DNA of 64,000 nucleotides from Parietichytrium sp. I65-24A (Eukaryota; Sar; Bigyra; Thraustochytrida; Thraustochytriidae). The stretch covers positions 3,698-67,697 of the forward strand of contig BLSF01000055.1 in the NCBI GenBank assembly GCA_012862575.1. Reading direction: 5' to 3'. Under the pieces are notes generated by a model. The model was not told where the DNA came from. It did not search any database and saw only the letters and a program-made list of their open reading frames with translations. Position numbers and translations under genes: made by a program. Shown piece after piece: positions 58,601 to 64,000 of the stretch (the stretch's first letter is position 1; every line of letters begins with the position of its first letter).

Positions 58601-61170
58601 CTCTTCTCTTTCACGTGTTTCTAATTAGTAAGGAAAGAAGGAAAGAAATAGGAAAGCCCGAGACAGCTCACGACAGCTCGCGGTGCCACAGTGTGCGACC
58701 TCAGCAACCACCTCAGTTCGCTCTGGATCTTGTCTCTGACCATTCTCCCGTGCCACAATAGCCACCATAGCCACAATAGCAACAATGTGCCACATGCTGG
58801 TACATATACATACTGTACATGCATGCCCACACACACACCATGACTTGGTAATTAGTACACTCTCGCTGGCAGCCAGGCAGGTCAGAAAGCTAGCTTACGA
58901 ACAGCTCGAACAATGCAGCCCAGCTCGCGTCAGAGCCTCGAGTCTACGAAAAGAGAAAGTGTGGTCACTCCGTTCCGATCGGCGGACATAGGCGGCAGGA
59001 AGGCAGTAATTGGGTGGGAGAAAGGAGAGAAAGGGAAGCAAGAAGCTCGTGTTCTGTGAGTTCTGTGCCGCAGTGAGCCGGCTGAAATTAAGGAGGCAAA
59101 AATGGTTGAGTAGCCAGCCAAGAGACGGTTCCTCGCGAATGGAGATGAATGGAGTGGTGCTGCGTGGTCGTGGTCTACAAATACTCGGGCACTACTCGCT
59201 AGAGAGTTGGGGTTGAAGGAGGAAAGGTGCAACTTGGATCATGTACTTGGGTACAGGGAAAGTTACGGCTGACTCAGAGATGGCCGCAATGGTCGAGCAG
59301 ATCAGGACAAGCCTGTCCACGCCGGATCGCATGACGCGGCGATTTGACTGACGAGAAACGCGGCTTGGCTTTCAAGGCTTTTGGATCTTGGTTTCTTAGA
59401 GATGCAAGTGGCGGAGGCTCATGCTCGATGACTTAGCCAGAGACCTTCTGCTTCGCCGAGCTCGCCGAGCTGTGAAAGCTTTGGCCAGGGCGAGCTCCAA
59501 GGAATAGGAAAAGAGATTCATCGAACGGGTGGCTCGTGGTGGTAAAAGATACTGCCTGGTGTGCAGCACATCCGGAAACCGATGGAGTTGGTTTGGATGG
59601 CAATATAGCACACAGATCCAGTTGCACCTTCTAATCGAGTACCGGTACCGCTAATTTTTCTGAATTCTGATAAAGTCAAGCTGAATCTAGTCTGGCTAGC
59701 AGACGACCCGTTCTCTTCGCGACGTTCAAATTTTTTCTTGCGCGGCGTTTCAGCTCAGCGCCACAAAGTAGTTGGTTGCCTGGCCGCCGTGCAAGCACCA
59801 CACAAACTACTCGAGTGCCCATACATGATTGGAAAACTAAGTGGTGCACGCTGGACAGCGTTGTGGTAGTACAGAATTTCACTTCCAAGTTTCTAGCTGG
59901 AAAGGGATCGATCGGACCGTTCAATGAATGTTCGTTTTACCGGTACATCTCTTGAAAGGGTTTGTACATTCGTGCGAGTCAGCTTTTCTTGAAGGGGTCT
60001 TTACAGTCGTGCGAGCCAGCTGTAAGGGGACGCGATATCTCGCTTGGATATCCCGCAAAGTTGCAGCGCCTGGAGTTCGCGCTCGAAGCCTCAACTCTGG
60101 AAAAACATTTCTTTTCACCATATTTTCGAACTAGTTCACAAAACGATGATTTCGGAACAGTCCCTTCCAAAAGGACCGGCAAATGAGATCCCCAACACGC
60201 GCACTAAAAAAGAGAGTTCGTCCCGCACATGTCTGCGCACATGTCTATCTTCTAATTAAAAAAGGAATGAATGAATTTCGGATCCGAACCCCAAACCCCC
60301 AAACGAATCGACAGAAAAAGCCTCGCTCACCCGTCCTCCAGCGGAACCCTTCCAACCGAACAACGAACAGCTCACGAACGCACGTGAAGCGGCACACAAA
60401 AAAATGAAGAGAAATTCGCTGGAAAATTGACCAAGAAAACCAATGAAAAAACGTCACTGCGGTCGGCCTCGCCACGTCCGCTATAAGCGCACCACCGCGT
60501 ACCCCGTAGCAGGGCTTACAGAACTATTGTCCAAACAAGCGCGGGGACGCGCGCGCGGTTGTTAGCGGAACGCGGCGTTTCGGCGGGGGCGGTATCTTAT
60601 CTTTTTTCTGTCGGCGTCGTAACCAACATGATGAACAAGTGAGTTGACTCATTCTGAAGATGATGACTATAATTATGATGATGATCTACGTGAACGGGAA
60701 CGGGAGAAGGGGGAACGTATGAGAGGGGGCGAGACGTCTGCGTGCGAATTTCGAGTGTGTAATGGTGTACGAGAGGAAGGTTTGTGCGGACTTTTGTCGC
60801 CGGCTACGGTGTGCGAGCTCTTCTAGCGCTGGTCCGCGAGGACGATTGAATGTGTGAAATTGGTTGTTTGTGTGTCTTGTCGATGTTGGAAGACGCAAAG
60901 TTTTTGGATCGATGATCTGCATTCATGCATCAATGTGTCAATGTATCCATGTATCCATGTATTCATGCGTCCATGTATCCAATGTTTCCATGTATCCATG
61001 CGTCCACGTGAGAGGAGAGATGCGGGCGAGATGGGAAGGAACGTGTTATTGTGGGCTGTTGTCGTGGATGGGACTGGCGGATTGCGATTGGGCAGGATGT
61101 GTTTCTGACTCTGGTTTTGGTGCGCTGTAAACGTGAATGTGAATGTGAACGTGAACGCAGATTTGGATCC
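55675..61170. other. 5.5-kb stretch without a convincing gene
   Basis: Many short frames, none with a domain. Contents: GATA-type repeats near 56630-56660 and 57185-57210; AGTACCAGGTACCAGGTA near 57285; a two-copy unit of about 45 bases sharing TCGTGCGAG near 59955-60023; GAGTACCGGTACCG near 59637; and ATGTATCC-type repeats at 60921-61008. A single plus-strand frame from 59241 to about 59650 reads like protein in parts (MVEQIRTSLSTPDRMTRR; LLLRRARRAVKALARAS) but has three stops, so it may be a gene remnant. A 167-residue minus-strand frame at 57257-57760 has no recognisable features. Confidence 0.5.
60921..61008. repeat. Imperfect ATGTATCC repeat array
   Basis: A run of 8- to 10-base units on the theme CATGTATC/CATGCGTC about 160 bases upstream of the PHD/HDAC-like gene, probably in its promoter or leader. 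A second array of GTGAAT/GTGAAC hexamers lies at about 61129-61158, closer to the start codon. Confidence 0.8.
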
Positions 61171-63720
61171 ATGGCGGAGGGGAACACTACACCAGAAGAC
61201 GATGCTTCGGATTCCGAAGGGTCTACTTTCATGCCTAGTAGGGGCCTGAAACAGGCCGGCGCGCGCCCAGAGTCTAGTTCCAAGCCTGAGGCCGCTCAAA
61301 AGCCGATCCCAAATCTTAGGGCATTACTCTTAAATCGCGAAATTGAAGATTCTGGAGAAGCCGACTCTGGAGCGGACGCATCGGCTCAAGATCTCAGAGC
61401 TCTGCTAATGCATGGCTCTGGCAATGCTTCGTCGCGCCAAGACTCAAAAACGGCGCGCCTTCACGGCAACGGGTCCGGTACTGGCACGCCAAGCTCAAAG
61501 GACGCCAGTCTAAAGAAAGTAGACCCAAGTCCCGATCTTCCGGGCCATAAAGGCCCTGAGGTTAGCAAGAGCAAAGTGGACCAGCCGTTGCCGACCAAAC
61601 AGCGCTCGACATCTACAGTGAGCCAGGGCGAAACGGAGGAGGAGAACGCCGTTGCGGAAATCATGGGTTCTCTGGTGCGGTCCGGGGACTCCGAGGAACC
61701 TCCAAAACCAATTTCACCGCGCTCTGGCAAGCCCGTGGAAGAAGTCGTGAGGCTTGAAGGAGTCTATGATGGCACAACGTGGAGCGGGGAGTGGTATTCC
61801 AGCAACGCACCAACGCTCAAGGCGTCATTCGAGTACACGCCGGATCTGTCGCACGAGATGGATGACGAAATGGAGGATATGCCCTGCGCGATTTGCTCCG
61901 GTGCCGACCCGGAAGGATTCTTGTTTTGCGACCTGTGCAATGGGGGTTTTCATGCAAAGTGCTGTAACATTGATAAAATCCCGGACGTAGAAGCGGACTG
62001 GCATTGTCCTAATTGTGTTCGAGTTCTTGAGACTTATGGAAACTCACTGCCTCCAAGCCGTTCGTGGAAGGGGTGGTTCGAGATGCGTTCAAACCGCGTT
62101 CAAGAGAGATTCGAGTTGTCCTTCAAGTACGTAGATGTGGCCCAACGGAAGTCGCAAGGGACAAAATCTGCAGTGGAAAAAATAGCCTCTGTAGCTGGCA
62201 AAGGGTTCAACAAGTTTGGGACATTTGAGATCGATGGAGAATTGTTGGTGGATAGTGCTATGCATATGTGCTGGATGAAGTGCAACAAGGTGTACATTGA
62301 GGCTCCAAAGAAACGCAAGGGGCGCCCTCCAAACTTGCTTGGGAAAAAGAAATCTGAAGGGGCGAAGAACAAACTCCCCAGAACGTCTTCCTTTATTGTG
62401 GAAGAAGAACCCGCCCGGGCTGTGGAGCCAGTGTCAAATGGAAAGAGGAAGGGAAGCGAGGCAAGCAATTCGCCTCGAATCTCAGATCCCGGCCCCAATC
62501 CGAAGCGCAAGCGGTCTGACCCTGCGGGAGGCCAACCACCAACAGTAGCCGTAGGAGCAGGTTCAAGTTATGGCGCGGAAAGAAAGTCTCCAAAGTCCGT
62601 GTATGCCGCGCAGCTGGACGAGGAGCATAACGCCCTCACCATCCGAAAGCTGACAGAAAAAATTGCCCACTTGGAGGCAGAGCTGCGAACTCTAAAGTCC
62701 AGCTCAAAAGTGCTGATGCTTACAGACCTTGACTGCTATCTTCCCATGCCTGTTCGCCAAGACGAGAGCTTCGATTCGGATCGGACCGCCAAAAAGAGCA
62801 ACGACAAAAGGATACCAGAGATCTGGCAACTCCTCACAGAAAACTACAGTGACCAAATCGTCTGGGTATCGGAGACCCCGCGGGCGCCGCTGGAAATCCT
62901 GCTCAAGGCCCATAGCCATACATATTACAGAAATCTGGTGGACCAAGCTTCCAAAAGTGATGACGCACATCTGTGCTTAATGGCTTCCCAGAAGGCCGCA
63001 GGTTGCATTTGTTTGGCCGTTCAAAGGCTGAGCACCCCGTCAGCAAATGTGCCGCAGACCAATTCTTTTAGTTCCTTCGTTTCTCTGAGTCCGCCTGCGG
63101 AAAAGTCAGCAAGAGCAGTGTGTCTCGTGAGCCCTCCCGGGCATAGCATAGGTTGCGAGGGACTTTTGGAGGATGCAGAGAAGGAGCTGGCGAATTCCTA
63201 CTTCAACTCGACTGCCATAGGAGCCATTTACGCGATGGAGAACTACTCCCATCGCGTGGCTGTTGTGGACCTCGGCCCAAAGCCAGGCTTTGGCACGGAA
63301 CAGATATTGTTTGAGTATCTCGCGAACTCAAAGTCGCGCAATGGAGCACTGTTTTTTGGGCACATGCACGCTTCCAAGTCTAACTCTCCAGTCAACCTGC
63401 AGAAAGCGTTGGGAGAGAACAAGTACTACTCGTCCAAAATGGTGCCACCTCTGGATCCGCGCAAGTGGAAGACAACCGTTTCGGAAATGCTCACTCGCAT
63501 CGCAGCCTTCAGGCCGACCCTCCTTTTGTTCTCTATTGGCAGCGATTGGCTCCAGCCGCCGAACAGAGGGACGCTCTCTTTGTCTGAAATTTCCTGGGCC
63601 ACCTCGGAGCTGGCAAACGCGTGCCCTCTTGCGATATCCGTGCTGGAAGGCGGCTTCGACCTGAGTCTTATTCAAGATGCCTTCGGAGCACACATGGACG
63701 GCCTTCTCACGATAGATTGA
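61171..63720 (+). CDS. PHD-finger protein with a catalytically degenerate HDAC domain
   Basis: 849 residues from the ATG at 61171 (MAEGNTTPEDD). Residues 1-235 are acidic and Ser-rich. A C4HC3 PHD finger (about 238-285) has CAIC, CDLC, HAKC and CPNC. A basic region (RKRGRP-like KKRKGRPP, KRKRS) follows, then a short coiled coil at about 490-515. Residues 515-845 follow the class II histone deacetylase fold: AHSHTYY, SPPGH (about 653), FNSTAIGAIYAM, VAVVDLGPKPGFGTE (about 700), LLLFSIGSDW and VLEGGFDLSLI (about 829). Active deacetylases have GHH, DxDxHH and GGY. Here these are GHS, DLGPKP and GGF, so two zinc ligands, one of the paired His and the catalytic Tyr are gone. It probably reads chromatin and acts as a scaffold. 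Confidence 0.83.
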   Translation: MAEGNTTPEDDASDSEGSTFMPSRGLKQAGARPESSSKPEAAQKPIPNLRALLLNREIEDSGEADSGADASAQDLRALLMHGSGNASSRQDSKTARLHGNGSGTGTPSSKDASLKKVDPSPDLPGHKGPEVSKSKVDQPLPTKQRSTSTVSQGETEEENAVAEIMGSLVRSGDSEEPPKPISPRSGKPVEEVVRLEGVYDGTTWSGEWYSSNAPTLKASFEYTPDLSHEMDDEMEDMPCAICSGADPEGFLFCDLCNGGFHAKCCNIDKIPDVEADWHCPNCVRVLETYGNSLPPSRSWKGWFEMRSNRVQERFELSFKYVDVAQRKSQGTKSAVEKIASVAGKGFNKFGTFEIDGELLVDSAMHMCWMKCNKVYIEAPKKRKGRPPNLLGKKKSEGAKNKLPRTSSFIVEEEPARAVEPVSNGKRKGSEASNSPRISDPGPNPKRKRSDPAGGQPPTVAVGAGSSYGAERKSPKSVYAAQLDEEHNALTIRKLTEKIAHLEAELRTLKSSSKVLMLTDLDCYLPMPVRQDESFDSDRTAKKSNDKRIPEIWQLLTENYSDQIVWVSETPRAPLEILLKAHSHTYYRNLVDQASKSDDAHLCLMASQKAAGCICLAVQRLSTPSANVPQTNSFSSFVSLSPPAEKSARAVCLVSPPGHSIGCEGLLEDAEKELANSYFNSTAIGAIYAMENYSHRVAVVDLGPKPGFGTEQILFEYLANSKSRNGALFFGHMHASKSNSPVNLQKALGENKYYSSKMVPPLDPRKWKTTVSEMLTRIAAFRPTLLLFSIGSDWLQPPNRGTLSLSEISWATSELANACPLAISVLEGGFDLSLIQDAFGAHMDGLLTID

Positions 63721-64000
63721 TCGCAAGAAGGGTCGATTGATTTACTTCGTTGGACAACAAGGCAGACTTAATACAAGAGTACCAAAGAATGGCCTTTGTT
63801 GCTTTTTTTTTTTTTTAAGTTACTTGTAAATTTCTGTTACTCGCCATGGCCATTTCTGGATGCAAAAGCAACCTTGCATCGACAAATCGTAAAGGCATAC
63901 CACTTGGCAACAGAAAGGCACGCATACAAACATTCGAACGCTATTTTATACAATCGGAACCACGCGCATTTATCCTTGGTGCACCTAATGTACGACGGTA
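63721..64000. other. 3' flank of the PHD/HDAC-like gene
   Basis: 280 bases, A/T-rich with a run of T at about 63806-63817. No coding signal up to the window edge. Confidence 0.4.

Noticed and set aside
59676-60121. Two short minus-strand frames resembling a basic protein
   Set aside because: No start context, no shared domain, and they include a duplicated non-coding unit.

Overview
This is eukaryotic nuclear DNA from a gene-dense, intron-poor protist. Most genes are single long open reading frames on either strand. Only three introns (78, 126 and 185 bases) can be defined with confidence; all are GT-AG and all have the donor GTAAGT. One gene encodes an outer-dynein-arm docking-complex protein (ODA1/CCDC63/CCDC114 type), so the organism should build a motile cilium. 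Together with a calcium-dependent protein kinase (CDPK), a secreted protein with an S/P/T 'SPT' repeat tail and a low intron density, this suggests a flagellated protist, perhaps a stramenopile such as a labyrinthulomycete. That placement is inference; no species can be named.

Layout. 0-12 kb: the end of a truncated gene, a decayed TPR sequence, a C2H2 zinc-finger protein (-), an ATG17-like coiled-coil protein (+), a DHHC palmitoyltransferase (-), a secreted L-type lectin (-) and the dynein docking protein (+, two exons). 11.6-23 kb: a small acidic protein (-), a leucine-rich-repeat protein (+), a doubtful ORF (-), an EF-hand protein (-), chaperonin CCT eta (+, two exons) and COQ2 (-). 24-41 kb: a vigilin-like multi-KH protein (+), a 1,835-residue TRAF-zinc-finger/poly(A)-polymerase fusion (-), a seven-helix membrane protein (-), phosphatidylserine decarboxylase (+) and a CDPK (-). 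41-45 kb is gene-poor and holds a second TPR relic and a duplicated non-coding block. 45-56 kb: two related single-pass membrane metallophosphatase-fold proteins (+) flank a secreted dioxygenase-like protein (-), followed by acetyl-CoA synthetase (-, two exons). 55.6-61.2 kb is a 5.5-kb stretch with no convincing gene. The window ends with a PHD-finger/HDAC-like protein (+).

No operon logic is expected. Shared themes are RNA handling (vigilin, TRF4-like polymerase), lipid and quinone metabolism (PSD, COQ2, ACS) and cell-surface or secreted proteins (lectin, dioxygenase, phosphatase pair).

The most interesting points are two probable pseudoenzymes (a PHD-HDAC lacking zinc ligands and the catalytic Tyr, and a purple-acid-phosphatase paralogue lacking four of seven metal ligands close to its intact sister) and two uncommon fusions (TRAF-type zinc fingers with a TRF4-type nucleotidyltransferase, and a BFR1-like coiled coil with vigilin KH domains).
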